Source: JANMEB01 sp041745295
Lineage (GTDB): Bacteria; Planctomycetota; Planctomycetia; Pirellulales; Pirellulaceae
Direction of reading: 5' to 3'
DNA length: 64,000 bases
Assembly (NCBI GenBank): GCA_041745295.1
Contig: JBGTJE010000004.1
Location: forward strand, 118,750 to 182,749
Shown one piece after another: positions 25,405 through 35,502 of this stretch. The notes beneath the pieces were generated by a model. That model was given only the letters and a program-made list of their open reading frames with translations. It was not told where the DNA came from and did not search any database. How positions within the stretch are numbered: position 1 is the first letter of the stretch; each line of letters starts with the position of its first letter. Both the position numbers and the translations under genes were made by a program.

Positions 25405-28400
25405 ATGTTTCAGCCGGTAGACAACAATGTCAATTTTCCCAAGCAAGAAGAGGACATTCTTGCATTCTGGAAAGACCGCCGGATCTACGAAAAATCCCTT
25501 GATCTGCGGCGCGGCGGCCCGGCGTTCGTTTTTTACGAAGGCCCGCCAACCGCCAACGGTTTGCCGCATCCGGGCCATTGTCTAACGCGAGCCATTAAGG
25601 ACCTGTTTCCGCGCTACCGCACGATGCGCGGCTATTACTGCGAGCGGAAAGCCGGTTGGGACACGCACGGCCTGCCGGTCGAAGTCGAAGTCTGCAAAGA
25701 ACTCGGCATCCATTCCAAAGAAGATATCGAAGCGTTCGGAGTCGAACCCTTCATCCACAAATGCCAACAAAGCGTTTGGCGTTATATGAAGGAGTGGGAA
25801 CGGCTCACCGAACGATTGGGCTTTTGGATCAAGCTCAGCGATGCTTATGTCACCTACCATCAAAGCTATATCGAATCGGTATGGTGGTCGCTGAAAAACT
25901 TGTTCGAACGCGGGCTGCTCTATCGCGGACATAAAATTTTGTGGTGGTGGGCCCAAGGCGGGACGGCACTTTCCAGCGGCGAAGTTGGGCAGGGGTACAA
26001 AACGGTCGCCGATCCCAGCGTTTTTGTCTTGTTCCCGCTTCTCGATCGACCCGACGCCAGCTTGCTCGTTTGGACGACAACCCCGTGGACGCTTCCCAGT
26101 AACCAATTCGCCGCCGTCCATCCCGATATCGAATACGCCACCGTGTTCGATCCCGAACTCAAACGAGAAGTGATTTTTGCCAAGGAACTCGTCGACTCGA
26201 TCGGCGAAAAACTCAAGCGAAGGTTGGAAATTCGAGCCACGTGCAAAGGCCGCGAGTTAATCGGCCTGCGCTATCAACCACCCTTCGATTACTACTATGA
26301 TCGCGTTGGACAAACGACTGGCGCGCTCCGCGACGGCTCGCGGCAACACGTTGCGTGGCGTGTCGTGGCCGCGGATTTCGTCACGATCGAAAGCGGTTCC
26401 GGCTTGGTTCACGAAGCGCCGGCCTTTGGCGAAGTCGATTACGAACTACTGCTTCGCGAGCAGTCGCGGTTCGTCGATGGCCAAGGCCCACAAATGATCT
26501 GCGCGGTTGCCCCCAACGGCCGCTTTACCGACGAAGCACCCGACTATACGGGCCAATGGGTTAAAGATGCCGACAAACCCATCATCCGCTCGCTCAAAGA
26601 TCGCGGGTTGCTCTACCACCAAGAACAATTCGTGCACGAGTATCCCTTTTGCTGGCGGGCCGAAGAGGATCCGCTGATTCAGTATCCGCGCGAGACCTGG
26701 TTCATTCGCACAACTCAGTTTCGCGATGCGATGATCGAAAACAACCAAAGAATCAATTGGCTCCCCGGGCATATCCGCGACGGCCGGTTTGGGAACTTTC
26801 TACGGTCCAACGTCGATTGGGCACTCTCGCGCGAACGATATTGGGGAACGCCGCTTCCCATTTGGGTCTGCGACAAGACGAGCAAAATGGAAGCCCTCGC
26901 GAGCTACGCGGAGCTTTTGGCTAAACCCCACGTCCGCGGAACCGAAGTTTGGGATCAGGCCAAGCAAAAATTTCCCGGCTTGGCCGAAGACCTCAAAGTC
27001 CACAAACCGTACATCGACCACATCACCTACGAATCGCCGTTCCAGGCTGGCGGCCGGATGCACCGCGTCCCTGAAGTCATCGACTGTTGGTACGACAGCG
27101 GCGCGATGCCGTTTGCCCAGTGGGGTTACCCCCACCAAAACCGCGAGGCCTTCGAGCGCCAGTTCCCGGCGAATTTTATTAGCGAAGCCCTCGACCAAAC
27201 GCGGGGTTGGTTTTATAGCTTGTTGGCCATCAGCACGCTGACTTTTCCCGACAAGTCTTTTCCGCATCCGTTCGAGAATTGCATCGTGCTGGGATTGATG
27301 CTCGCCGAATGGTGGGAGACCAAGGACAAACGAGTCTTTTTGACCGAGGAGGAATCTGCCGCCGACGTGGGCCCGAACAACGCCGCAAAAAAAGTCGGCA
27401 AAATGTCCAAGCAAATCCGCAACTACCGTAGCCCGCAAGAAATCTTCGATCAGCATGGCGCCGACGCGCTGCGCTGGTATTTCTTTGCCAACCAGCCCCC
27501 TTGGACGTCGGTGATTTACAGCGAACGGACGATCAAGGAGAGCATTCCCGAGTTTTTACTGCGGCTGTGGAACGTGTACAGCTTTTTTGTGGTCTATGGA
27601 AACATCGACGAGTTCGATCCCGCAGGGCAAATTAACGGCCCAGCAAAGGACCTTGATCGGGCCGTTTTGGCCCGCGGTAAATCGAGTCGGCCAATTGCCG
27701 AGCGCGATGAACTCGATCGCTGGATTTTGAGCGAACTGGACGCGACCGCCGCGACTGTGATCGAGAGGATGGATGCCTACGATAACTTTGCAGCCTGCGA
27801 ACGGATCATTGCGTTTGTCGACGGACTGAGCAATTGGTATGTCCGCCGCAGCCGCGAGCGATTCTGGAGTAACGACCCGCAGGACCGCGATAAATTGGAC
27901 GCCTATTGGACGCTGTACGAATGCTTGATTACAACGACGAAATTGATCGCTCCATTCGTGCCGTTTGTCGCCGAATCTCTCTGGCGGAACTTAGCGGGAA
28001 TTTTCGGCGAGCGGGCCACCGAAAGTGTCCATTGGTGCGACTATCCCCAGCCAGATGCAAAAGCGGTCGAAACGCCGCTCATCCTCCGGATGGGTTTGCT
28101 GCGTGAAATCGCCTCGCTCGGCCGCTCGGCTCGCAGCGAAGCCAAACTCAAAGTCCGCCAACCGCTCCAATCCGTCACGGTCATACTCAATGACCAAACT
28201 GATCGCCAATGGCTAGAAGACCACGGCACACTTCTTCGCAATGAACTCAAAGTGCTTCGCGTCGATTACGCCGCAAATGCCGCACAATTCGTGACCTACA
28301 AGGTTCAACCCAATTTCAAATTGGTCGGTCCCAAAGTTGGTTCGCTGATGCCCAAAGTTAAAGAGGCCCTGGGCAAGGTCGACGGGGCAAAACTGCTCGA

Positions 28401-28827
28401 TGAAATGAACCGCACCGGAAAAGTCAGCTTGTCCATCGCCGGCAAAATGATCGAACTCAACCAGGAAGAAATCCAGATTTTTCTGCAAGCCAAACCAGGG
28501 CGAGCGGCTGCCCAGGGGATTCGGTGCGTCGTCGTCCTCGATACCGAACTGACGCCGGAACTGATCCGCCAAGGGATGGCCAACGATATCATTCGACTTG
28601 TACAAGACTTACGCAAAGAACGCGACCTGCAATACACCGATCGGATCCATTTGTCGCTGCTGACCGACGATCCGGACCTGCAAGCCGCGATCCGCGAAAA
28701 TGACACTCGCATCCAAGCCGAAACGCTGGCCGAAATACTCGACGAACGCAGACCCGCCAGCGGCGACCCTTTCGTGTGCGAAGTCGCCGGCAAGCCACTG
28801 ACCATTTTTTTTCACGTCCGGACCTAG
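25405..28827 (+). CDS. ileS: Isoleucyl-tRNA synthetase
   Basis: Class I aminoacyl-tRNA synthetase of 1140 residues charging tRNA-Ile. The HIGH motif is HPGH (55-58) after FVFYEGPPTANGLP, and KMSKS is KMSKQ (about 666-670). GWDTHGLPVEVEVCKELGI is typical of IleRS. An editing (CP1) domain follows with TTPWTLPSN. The layout and the C-terminal stretch ELTPELIRQGMANDIIRLVQ match the eukaryote-like type 2 IleRS rather than the E. coli type, which in other bacteria is linked to low mupirocin sensitivity. No C-terminal zinc cluster is seen. Start ATG 25405 has a good AGAGGA site; the frame opens further upstream without similarity. Confidence 0.96.
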   Translation: MFQPVDNNVNFPKQEEDILAFWKDRRIYEKSLDLRRGGPAFVFYEGPPTANGLPHPGHCLTRAIKDLFPRYRTMRGYYCERKAGWDTHGLPVEVEVCKELGIHSKEDIEAFGVEPFIHKCQQSVWRYMKEWERLTERLGFWIKLSDAYVTYHQSYIESVWWSLKNLFERGLLYRGHKILWWWAQGGTALSSGEVGQGYKTVADPSVFVLFPLLDRPDASLLVWTTTPWTLPSNQFAAVHPDIEYATVFDPELKREVIFAKELVDSIGEKLKRRLEIRATCKGRELIGLRYQPPFDYYYDRVGQTTGALRDGSRQHVAWRVVAADFVTIESGSGLVHEAPAFGEVDYELLLREQSRFVDGQGPQMICAVAPNGRFTDEAPDYTGQWVKDADKPIIRSLKDRGLLYHQEQFVHEYPFCWRAEEDPLIQYPRETWFIRTTQFRDAMIENNQRINWLPGHIRDGRFGNFLRSNVDWALSRERYWGTPLPIWVCDKTSKMEALASYAELLAKPHVRGTEVWDQAKQKFPGLAEDLKVHKPYIDHITYESPFQAGGRMHRVPEVIDCWYDSGAMPFAQWGYPHQNREAFERQFPANFISEALDQTRGWFYSLLAISTLTFPDKSFPHPFENCIVLGLMLAEWWETKDKRVFLTEEESAADVGPNNAAKKVGKMSKQIRNYRSPQEIFDQHGADALRWYFFANQPPWTSVIYSERTIKESIPEFLLRLWNVYSFFVVYGNIDEFDPAGQINGPAKDLDRAVLARGKSSRPIAERDELDRWILSELDATAATVIERMDAYDNFAACERIIAFVDGLSNWYVRRSRERFWSNDPQDRDKLDAYWTLYECLITTTKLIAPFVPFVAESLWRNLAGIFGERATESVHWCDYPQPDAKAVETPLILRMGLLREIASLGRSARSEAKLKVRQPLQSVTVILNDQTDRQWLEDHGTLLRNELKVLRVDYAANAAQFVTYKVQPNFKLVGPKVGSLMPKVKEALGKVDGAKLLDEMNRTGKVSLSIAGKMIELNQEEIQIFLQAKPGRAAAQGIRCVVVLDTELTPELIRQGMANDIIRLVQDLRKERDLQYTDRIHLSLLTDDPDLQAAIRENDTRIQAETLAEILDERRPASGDPFVCEVAGKPLTIFFHVRT

Positions 28828-28990
28828 CCAACCCACCCTCCGCGCAGTTTGCATGCCGGGCGCCACGCACTGCGTCTAACACACGCAATTCGTTATCTCT
28901 TTCCCTCCCCCGCCGCGGGAAGGGCTAGGGAGGGGGGAGGGAAAATGCATCGCAACGCAAGTTAAGTTGAGTAACGCGAATTAGTTTTCC

Positions 28991-29638
28991 ATGACATCTT
29001 CCCCACCCACCACTCGATCGATCGCCGTTTTGATCTCCGGTGGGGGGACCACGTTAAAAAACCTGATCGAGCAACGTCGGGCCGGAAAACTCAGCGTCGA
29101 AATCTCAACCGTCATCGCCAGCAGCCCAAGTGCAGGGGGACTGGAGTTCGCTCGACGAGCCGGAATTTCAACGGCGATCATCGATCACCGACATTGCGAT
29201 GTCCAACGATTCAGCGAGCGGATCTTCGACGCGATCGAAGTCTCCGGCGCGAACTGGGCCGTGTTGGGCGGTTTCTTGCGGCGACTTGTGATCGCTCCGC
29301 AATGGATGGGTCGAGTCATCAACATTCACCCCAGCCTGATTCCTGCTTTTGCCGGCAAGGGATTTTATGGTCAGCGCGTCCATCAAGCGGTTTTGGACTA
29401 CGGCTGTAAGCTCACCGGCTGCACGGTGCACATAGTCGACAACGAATTCGACCACGGACCGATCATCGCACAACTTCCTGTCGCAGTTTCTTCTGGCGAT
29501 ACCACCGAATCGTTAGCCCAGCGCGTTTTCGCCGCCGAGTGCCGACTGTATCCCGCCGCGATCAATGCGTTGGCAGCGGGAGCGATCTCCGTTCGCGGTC
29601 GCAGCGTCGTCGTCGACCCGCCGCTCGATGTAGCGTGA
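28991..29638 (+). CDS. purN: Phosphoribosylglycinamide formyltransferase
   Basis: Third step of purine synthesis: transfer of the formyl group from 10-formyltetrahydrofolate to GAR. The 215-residue protein has the phosphate-binding SGGGTTLKNL, the catalytic region VINIHPSLIPAFAGKGFYG (N and H of the triad) and FDHGPIIAQLPV (catalytic D). GGFLRRLV corresponds to the usual AGFMRIL folate loop with a Gly-Gly start. Length is normal. The stop is followed by short palindromes. purL and purQ are 11 kb downstream on the same strand, so purine genes here are not one operon. Confidence 0.95.
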   Translation: MTSSPPTTRSIAVLISGGGTTLKNLIEQRRAGKLSVEISTVIASSPSAGGLEFARRAGISTAIIDHRHCDVQRFSERIFDAIEVSGANWAVLGGFLRRLVIAPQWMGRVINIHPSLIPAFAGKGFYGQRVHQAVLDYGCKLTGCTVHIVDNEFDHGPIIAQLPVAVSSGDTTESLAQRVFAAECRLYPAAINALAAGAISVRGRSVVVDPPLDVA

Positions 29639-29658
29639 TGGGTCAGTTACTTTGTAGC

Positions 29659-29741
29659 CATCACGCTCCGCGTGATGATTGCGGACCCGCCGTTGATTTC
29701 GAGTGTAATTAGAAATCGCTTGCCTCTCGCGGAGCGAGAGG
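29659..29741. repeat. Two short palindromes (CATCACGC and CCTCTCGC families)
   Basis: CATCACGC-TCC-GCGTGATG (29659-29677) and CCTCTCGC-GGA-GCGAGAGG (29723-29741) are separate perfect 8-bp stems with 3-nt loops in the 198 bp between purN and the aldolase gene. They could end the purN transcript, although no T run follows. Confidence 0.75.
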
Positions 29742-29836
29742 GCTACAGTCAATTGGCAAACTGCCTCACTACCCGAAGTAGTGTAAACTGGCGTGATGAA
29801 CTAGTTTCATCGATACCATTTACTTCTGAATTTTCG

Positions 29837-30685
29837 ATGCCTGACACCGAACAAATCAAACGCGACATCTGCGAAATCGGCCGCCGGATTTACAACAAAA
29901 ATTTTGCGGCGGCTAACGAAGGCAATATCTCCGCCCGCTTGGACGACGACCGAGTCCTGTGCACGCCGACTCTGCATTGCAAAGGCTTTTTGGAACCGGC
30001 CGACATCTGCACGGTCGACCTGTCGGGCCAACAGCTCGCCGGGGCGAAAAACCGGACCAGCGAAGTCCTGCTGCACTTGGAGATCTATCGGCAACGGCCG
30101 AACATTCGCGCGGTCGTGCATTGCCATCCACCGCATGCGACCGCGTTTGCCATCGCTCGCGAGCCGATTCCACAATGCGTTCTGCCCGAGGCCGAAGTTT
30201 TTTTGGGCGAAGTCCCAATCGCGCCCTACGCGACGCCGGGCAGTCAAGCGTTCGCCGAGACGATTGCCCCGTTTGTCGGGAAATCGAAAGTCATCATCTT
30301 GGCAAACCATGGCACGGTGAGCTTTGATCAAACCGTGGAACGAGCATATTGGTGGACCGAAATTCTGGATGCCTATTGCCGGATCCTGATCCTGACTCGC
30401 TCGCTCGGCGGCTTTCATTATTTGTCATCGGGCCAAGCCCGCGAGTTATTGGCGATCAAGAAAGCTTGGGGCATCGACGACCCGCGGCTGAATGAAACGC
30501 TTGACGATTGCGAAGTTTGTTCCAATGCCATTTTTCGGGCCGCCTGGGCGAAATCCGGACTCGCGAGACGATCGTTTCCCTCCCACGACGACGCCGCCCT
30601 CGCCAATGCCCCATTAGTCGACGATGGAACCGTTGAACGAATTGCCCAACGCGTATTTGAACTCATCCGTGTTAATCCGCCATGA
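29837..30685 (+). CDS. Class II aldolase/adducin family protein
   Basis: Zinc-dependent aldolase-fold protein of 282 residues. The zinc ligands are HCHPPHA and the third histidine in ANHGTVSF; the phosphate-binding loop region is EGNISARL, as in fuculose-1-phosphate and ribulose-5-phosphate 4-epimerase families. The start is taken as ATG 29837 (MPDTEQIKRDICEIGRRIY); the frame is open further upstream but this is a repeat region. The substrate is not known, and no sugar-kinase or isomerase gene is next to it. The C-terminal 60 residues after RELLAIKKAWGI are not part of the core fold. Confidence 0.88.
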   Translation: MPDTEQIKRDICEIGRRIYNKNFAAANEGNISARLDDDRVLCTPTLHCKGFLEPADICTVDLSGQQLAGAKNRTSEVLLHLEIYRQRPNIRAVVHCHPPHATAFAIAREPIPQCVLPEAEVFLGEVPIAPYATPGSQAFAETIAPFVGKSKVIILANHGTVSFDQTVERAYWWTEILDAYCRILILTRSLGGFHYLSSGQARELLAIKKAWGIDDPRLNETLDDCEVCSNAIFRAAWAKSGLARRSFPSHDDAALANAPLVDDGTVERIAQRVFELIRVNPP

Positions 30686-30930
30686 GCCGCGCAGCCGTCA
30701 TTCCGGGCTGAGTCCCGGAATCCATCTTCCAAGGATGGGATTAGTCCCTGTGGAGACGATTCGTGAGCCAAGGCGTTGAAGGGAGAGAGTCCCCAGGGCG
30801 GAATCTTTGTACCGGTAAGACACGTCAAGTCAACCATTGCGTTCTGGTTCCCAGGCAGAGCCGGGGAACGAGGAAGTCAGCCAAGAATGACGAAAAGCAC
30901 GCGGCGGCACGCGCCGAATTCCAGGACACC
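30686..30930. repeat. Disrupted copy of the CCGGGCTGAGTCCCGG element
   Basis: 30686-30721 and 30885-30930 match consecutive parts of the element at 55055-55227 (from GCCGCGCAGCCGTCATTCCG to GAATTCC-GGACACC). They are separated by about 163 bp of other sequence, including a GGTTCCCAGGCAGAGCC motif at 30846, which belongs to a different repeat family. The 298-bp gap holds no gene. Confidence 0.65.
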
Positions 30931-30983
30931 ATCAAAAGGATCCTTAGTAACAGTTAAACCGTTAGCGTTGAGCAGCTGCAGTA

Positions 30984-32108
30984 TTATTTGGACAAATTTT
31001 CGTTGGCCAAATCCTCGATCATTTTGATGAGAGCGTCGACTGTTTTTCCAAATCGAATGTAATCCAACTTATCGGGCGTGTCGGTGGCCTTGTGATAGTG
31101 CGGATAACGAAAGAGAGCCGTATCCGTGATCATGATCCCTTGGTAACCTTCCTGCCAAAACGCCCAATGGTCCGACCAGCCGATACCTGGAATTCCGCCC
31201 GGTACGCTGCCGCCTTCGGACGGTACTTCGGCATGTTTGCGAAAGCTCTTGATGGCCCGATGGAGCAAAGGCCTGGACCCAAGATTCGCAACGAAAGCGA
31301 TGAAGTTACCGGTGGATGGATAAAACACCTTGAGCGCGGCCGGATAATCTTGACTGTTCGCTTGATCAGAAAAATAGCCCATCGTTTCAAGGCTAATCAC
31401 GGCCGTCAGATTTTCGTTTTGTTGGCGACATCGTTTTGCGTAAACCCAGGAACCCATCGCGGCCGTTTGGAAATAGGGGGGTTCCTCATTCGTCACAAAG
31501 ACGAATCGAATCGTTCGGTCCGTCTTAATAGTTCGCAGCGCCTTCGCCAGGACTAGCAGGGCGGCTGTGCCACTTCCGTTATCGTTTGCACCCGGACATC
31601 CAATGACGCTATCGTAATGCGCGCAAACGAGAACAATTTCCTTCGGTTTGGTCGTACCCAAAATTTCCGCTTCGAGATTGAAGCATCGCGTGTCATGCGC
31701 CTCGAATTCCTGTCGCTGCACGGAATAGCTTGACTCCGTGAGGCTTTGCTCGATGAAGTCAGCCGCGTCGTTCAAGGCCCGGGGTCGTTGCAGATTTCGT
31801 TCGCCGATCGTCGACGCCAATCGCTCCACGTGCAATCGAAGTTGATCCTGAACCGTCCAATGTTGTGAATCGTTTTCTTTCGCATCCGCGCGTAGATCCA
31901 GCCTGGCTACGGACCGAACATCGCTGACACTTTGGCGATAGGTATTTCCTGGCATCCGCACGCAATAAAGCCAAATCGCAAGTACCGACGCGACGGCACC
32001 GAGCAAGACAAGCCAAAGCACACGCGTTGTTTTTCGCCACCTTCGTTTTGGGTTGATGCTTGTTGGGACGTTGCCGGACACATGTTGAGCCGGGAGTTTT
32101 TGCGTCAT
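30984..32108 (-). CDS. Membrane-anchored M28 family aminopeptidase
   Basis: Zinc peptidase of 374 residues with one N-terminal membrane segment (residues 28-47, VLWLVLLGAVASVLAIWLY), so the catalytic domain lies outside the cytoplasm. M28 metal-binding motifs are present in order: VCAHYDSV (H, D), GANDNGSGTAALL (D), TNEEPPYF (E-E), and the C-terminal PHYHKATDTPDKLDY (H). Typical of aminopeptidases of the YwaD/Iap group or glutaminyl cyclase-like enzymes; the substrate cannot be named. Start ATG at 32108, with a polar cytoplasmic tail. Transcribed divergently from the thioredoxin-like gene. Confidence 0.92.
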   Translation of the reverse strand: MTQKLPAQHVSGNVPTSINPKRRWRKTTRVLWLVLLGAVASVLAIWLYCVRMPGNTYRQSVSDVRSVARLDLRADAKENDSQHWTVQDQLRLHVERLASTIGERNLQRPRALNDAADFIEQSLTESSYSVQRQEFEAHDTRCFNLEAEILGTTKPKEIVLVCAHYDSVIGCPGANDNGSGTAALLVLAKALRTIKTDRTIRFVFVTNEEPPYFQTAAMGSWVYAKRCRQQNENLTAVISLETMGYFSDQANSQDYPAALKVFYPSTGNFIAFVANLGSRPLLHRAIKSFRKHAEVPSEGGSVPGGIPGIGWSDHWAFWQEGYQGIMITDTALFRYPHYHKATDTPDKLDYIRFGKTVDALIKMIEDLANENLSK

Positions 32109-32272
32109 GGGGTTGGCTTAATTTGGACACTCGATAAAGGTTTGGCCGCAAGCTTGCAGAACGTTGCGGTAACAGTAACCAAGCTGGACTTGGTTCAAAG
32201 CCCAACCCACATCGTCTCCAGAATTGAATCAAGAGTACTTCGCGGGTACGATGTTTGACACTGGAGATGATA

Positions 32273-33655
32273 ATGAAGTTCCGATATGCAGCAGTGCTAC
32301 TGGCGATCTTGTTCAACTTTTGCGGCTTGGATTACTCGTCGACTTTTGCCACAGATCAATGGGGCGACAACGTCCAGTTGGCGACGGAGATGGCGCAAAA
32401 GGAGAACAAGGATTTGCTGCTGAGCTTTACTGGATCTGACTGGTGCCAGTTCTGCATCCAGTTGGACAATGACGTGCTTAGCAAAGAGGAATTCCTCAAG
32501 CCGGCGTCAAGCCATTTCGTCCTCGTCAGGTTGGACTTCCCCAAAAACACGGCAATTCTATCCGCACAGGTGCTAGACCAAAACGCCGAATGGCAAAAGC
32601 GGCTGGCGGTCGAAGGTTTTCCCACGATTGCCTTGTTGGATTCGGAGCAGCGGCCGTATGCTTTCACGGGGTTTCGCGAAGAAACTGCGGATCAATATTG
32701 GGCCCATCTGGAATCGCTGCAGGCGACTCGCATAGCCCGCGATGCGGCATTGGAGAAAGCCGCCAAGGCCGAAGGGGTGGAAAAAGCAAGATTCCTCGAT
32801 GAGGCCCTGGAGGCGCTGGATCAGCAAATCGTGGAAACTTACTACGCCGACGTGATCAACGAAATCGTCCTCCTCGACGCCGACGATTTGGCCGGCCTCC
32901 GCTCCAAATACAACGAAGCCCAAGAACGCGAATTGCAGCGGGCCTTGCTGTCCGATATCGCGATGGTTGCCCGCTTGCAGTCGCCCGATGTCGCCGTGCA
33001 GTTCATCGACGAAGCCGTCGCCGCGATCAAGCTGGCCCCCGCCACCCAATATCAAGTGCTCCTGACGAAACTCGACTTGTTCCGGAAAATGGGGCAGGGG
33101 GAAAAGGCCGAAGCGTTGATCGACGACATGATGAAAATCGAAGGCCTCGACGCAGTCGACTTGCAAAAACTGATCGTCAAAAAAGTCTTTCTGATGTTCG
33201 GCAATAAACGCCAAGCCGAAGCCACGGCACTCTTAGATCAAAAAATCCAAGAGCTCTCGCCGAACCAACATCTGTTGTTGGCCAAGGGTGAATTGCTCGT
33301 GACCCAGGGCCAACATCAGCCAGCGGTCGATGCATTCGACCAAGCCATTGCAACGGTCGACGGCGACGCGGATATGATGGCGCTGCTGATCGGGGCTAGA
33401 GCCGACGCGCTGGTCGAACAAGGAAACCCCGATCAGGCCTTGCAAATCATCGACCAATTTGCCGACGATGTGAAATGGGCAAGTTACGTCCGCGCTGACG
33501 CGTTGCTGCACAAAGCCCTGATTTTGCGGACCACCGACCGTCGCCGAGCCGCGATTCTGGCAGAGAACAAGGCCGTCGAGATCGCTGAATCGCCGCAAGA
33601 CAAAGCACAAATCCAGCGGCTCGTCGACCAACTTCGTCGCAAATTCGAGCAATGA
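32273..33655 (+). CDS. Exported thioredoxin-like protein with TPR repeats
   Basis: Protein of 460 residues with a signal peptide (MKFRYAAVLLAILFNFCGL). Residues about 30-150 form a thioredoxin-like domain of the DsbD-gamma/thioredoxin_7 type with active site WCQFC (57-61) in SFTGSDWCQFC and the cis-Pro region VEGFPTIALLDSE. The rest is helical, with TPR-like pairs from about 190 on (for example LAKGELLVTQGQHQPAVDAF). A disulfide-handling or stress-sensing exported adaptor is inferred. ATG at 32273 has GGAG 7 bases upstream; other in-frame starts exist at 32255 (TTG) and 32267. The gene ends in a repeat-rich gap. Confidence 0.86.
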   Translation: MKFRYAAVLLAILFNFCGLDYSSTFATDQWGDNVQLATEMAQKENKDLLLSFTGSDWCQFCIQLDNDVLSKEEFLKPASSHFVLVRLDFPKNTAILSAQVLDQNAEWQKRLAVEGFPTIALLDSEQRPYAFTGFREETADQYWAHLESLQATRIARDAALEKAAKAEGVEKARFLDEALEALDQQIVETYYADVINEIVLLDADDLAGLRSKYNEAQERELQRALLSDIAMVARLQSPDVAVQFIDEAVAAIKLAPATQYQVLLTKLDLFRKMGQGEKAEALIDDMMKIEGLDAVDLQKLIVKKVFLMFGNKRQAEATALLDQKIQELSPNQHLLLAKGELLVTQGQHQPAVDAFDQAIATVDGDADMMALLIGARADALVEQGNPDQALQIIDQFADDVKWASYVRADALLHKALILRTTDRRRAAILAENKAVEIAESPQDKAQIQRLVDQLRRKFEQ

Positions 33656-34074
33656 TACCCGCGACATTGTCGCCTTTCCCGCGTAGGCTGTGAGGTTATT
33701 CGTTTTCGACGTAGCGCGGCCCTTATGGGCCGTCGCTTTCCGTTCGATCGACGGCCTGGAAAGGCCGTCCTACGAATAAATTCACAGCCGCTCCGCGAAA
33801 GTACGTGCATTGGAGGCACAAAAGCAGACTCAACCGCAAAAATCCGCTGGTTGACTAACAACACAGTTTTGTTCTTGCTAAAATTCGAGACGGAGCATTC
33901 CAATAAGCTCGACTCGTTCACTCGCCCCGGCTTCCGGGGAGAGGGCAGGGTGAGGGGCACTTCCAAGTTCCATTTTTTCGCATCCATTAACCGCGAGCCA
34001 AAAGCGACTGGTTCTCCGTCGCCTTCGGCTTGCCTTTAAACGAAAAACTCAATTCCTCTTAAGGAGCATTCGTC
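33656..34074. other. Repeat-rich intergenic region
   Basis: 419 bp with palindromes GGCCC-TTAT-GGGCC (33718-33731) and ACGGCCT-N3-AGGCCGT (33751-33768), and near 33925-33955 a motif GGGGAGAGGGCAGGGTGAGG that also occurs at about 61000. The end (AAGGAG at 34061) is the ribosome binding site of the next gene. No coding frame was found. Confidence 0.6.
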
Positions 34075-35487
34075 ATGTCGCGACGCACGAACCGACGCCA
34101 ATTCGTCAAAACCACCGCGGCGCTGGGAGCTGGTTTCTGGGCGGCCGGAGGAATTTCGCCCAAGCGATCACTCGCGGCAAACGAAGAACTTCGATTTGCC
34201 TGTATTGGTGTCGGTGGCAAAGGAGTCGAAGATTCGGACAACATCGGAAAACTTGGCAAGGTCGTCGCAATTTGCGATATCGATGGCGAATTCCTCGACA
34301 AAGCTAAAGCTCGATTCCCCGACGCCAAAACATTCTTTGACTATCGCCAACTGCTCGACGAAATGCACGATTCGATCGACGCGATCACGGTGACGACGCC
34401 CGACCACACCCACGCCGTGATTGCGCTCTCCGCGATGGCACTGGGCAAGCACGTTTACGTTCAAAAGCCGTTGACGCATTCGATCGAGGAAGCTCGCTTG
34501 CTGGCGCAGCGCGCCACCGAGAAGAAAGTCGTCACGCAAATGGGGAATCAATGGACGCAAGGTGATTTCATGCGAAAATCCGCCGCGCTCATCAAGGCCG
34601 GCGTCATCGGCAAGCCCCTCGAAGTGCATGTCTGGACCAATCGCCCCGTTTGGCCGCAGCAGTTTGGGTTGAAACCGAAAACGGAGTCCACTCCGAACCA
34701 CATTCATTGGGACCTGTGGCTTGGCCCAGCCAAGCCACACGAATTCAGCCACGAAATCCACCCGTTCAAGTGGCGCGGATATTGGGCGTTTGGTACCGGC
34801 GCGCTGGGCGATATGGCTTGCCATACGCTCAACATGAGCTACATGGCGTTGGACTTGAACAACGCTGTATCCGTCAAGGCCGACGCCGCCGAGCACGACA
34901 AGTACGTGTATCCTGGAGCGTCATCGATCGAATACCAATTCGCCGCCAACGATTCGCGGCCGGCGGTTAAGATGTTCTGGTACGACGGCGGACGACGCCC
35001 GTTGGCACTGCTGAAAGACTGCCCCAAACAACCGGGGGAGAAGCCGGAGGATCCGCCCAAGCACTTTACGAGCGGAGCACTCATCATCGGGGAAAAAGGC
35101 AAGTTCTATTCACCCGGCGATTACGGGGAATACGAGGATCAGAGTGGCACCATCATCGACGGCAAGTTTACGATGCTCCGTGACATTACGGATCCGGTCG
35201 TTGAGTTCGTGAAGTCTCCGGGCCATTACATCGAGTGGGCGAACGCCATCAAAGGCGAAGGGAAAACGGTGTCCAACTTCCCGGGATATGCCAGCGGATT
35301 GACGGAGACCGTCTTGCTTGGAAACCTCGCGGTCTGGGCCCGCGGCTATCAAGTCGATTGGGACGGAAAAACCATGGCCACGAAACTGACCAAGGTCGAC
35401 GAAAAGGCCCCCGATTGCGACGCCAACGAAATCGCGCGCATGGTTCGGCACGAATACTTGAACGGCTATAACATCGCCTCGTTGTAA
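34075..35487 (+). CDS. Gfo/Idh/MocA family oxidoreductase with Tat signal
   Basis: Protein of 470 residues exported by the Tat pathway: the signal is SRRTNRRQFVKTTAALGAGFW, then ANEELRFACIGVGGKG, the Rossmann motif. The sequence VQKPLTHSIEEARLL carries the family EKP-like (here QKPL) catalytic motif, and VTQMGNQWTQ, AFGTGALGDMACHTLN and NHIHWDLWLGPA are typical of the planctomycete/Bacteroidetes branch acting on sugars. NAD(P) is probably carried out with the folded protein. The substrate is not known. AAGGAG lies eight bases before the ATG. Confidence 0.94.
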   Translation: MSRRTNRRQFVKTTAALGAGFWAAGGISPKRSLAANEELRFACIGVGGKGVEDSDNIGKLGKVVAICDIDGEFLDKAKARFPDAKTFFDYRQLLDEMHDSIDAITVTTPDHTHAVIALSAMALGKHVYVQKPLTHSIEEARLLAQRATEKKVVTQMGNQWTQGDFMRKSAALIKAGVIGKPLEVHVWTNRPVWPQQFGLKPKTESTPNHIHWDLWLGPAKPHEFSHEIHPFKWRGYWAFGTGALGDMACHTLNMSYMALDLNNAVSVKADAAEHDKYVYPGASSIEYQFAANDSRPAVKMFWYDGGRRPLALLKDCPKQPGEKPEDPPKHFTSGALIIGEKGKFYSPGDYGEYEDQSGTIIDGKFTMLRDITDPVVEFVKSPGHYIEWANAIKGEGKTVSNFPGYASGLTETVLLGNLAVWARGYQVDWDGKTMATKLTKVDEKAPDCDANEIARMVRHEYLNGYNIASL

Positions 35488-35502
35488 GCCCCAGCGACAT
35501 TG

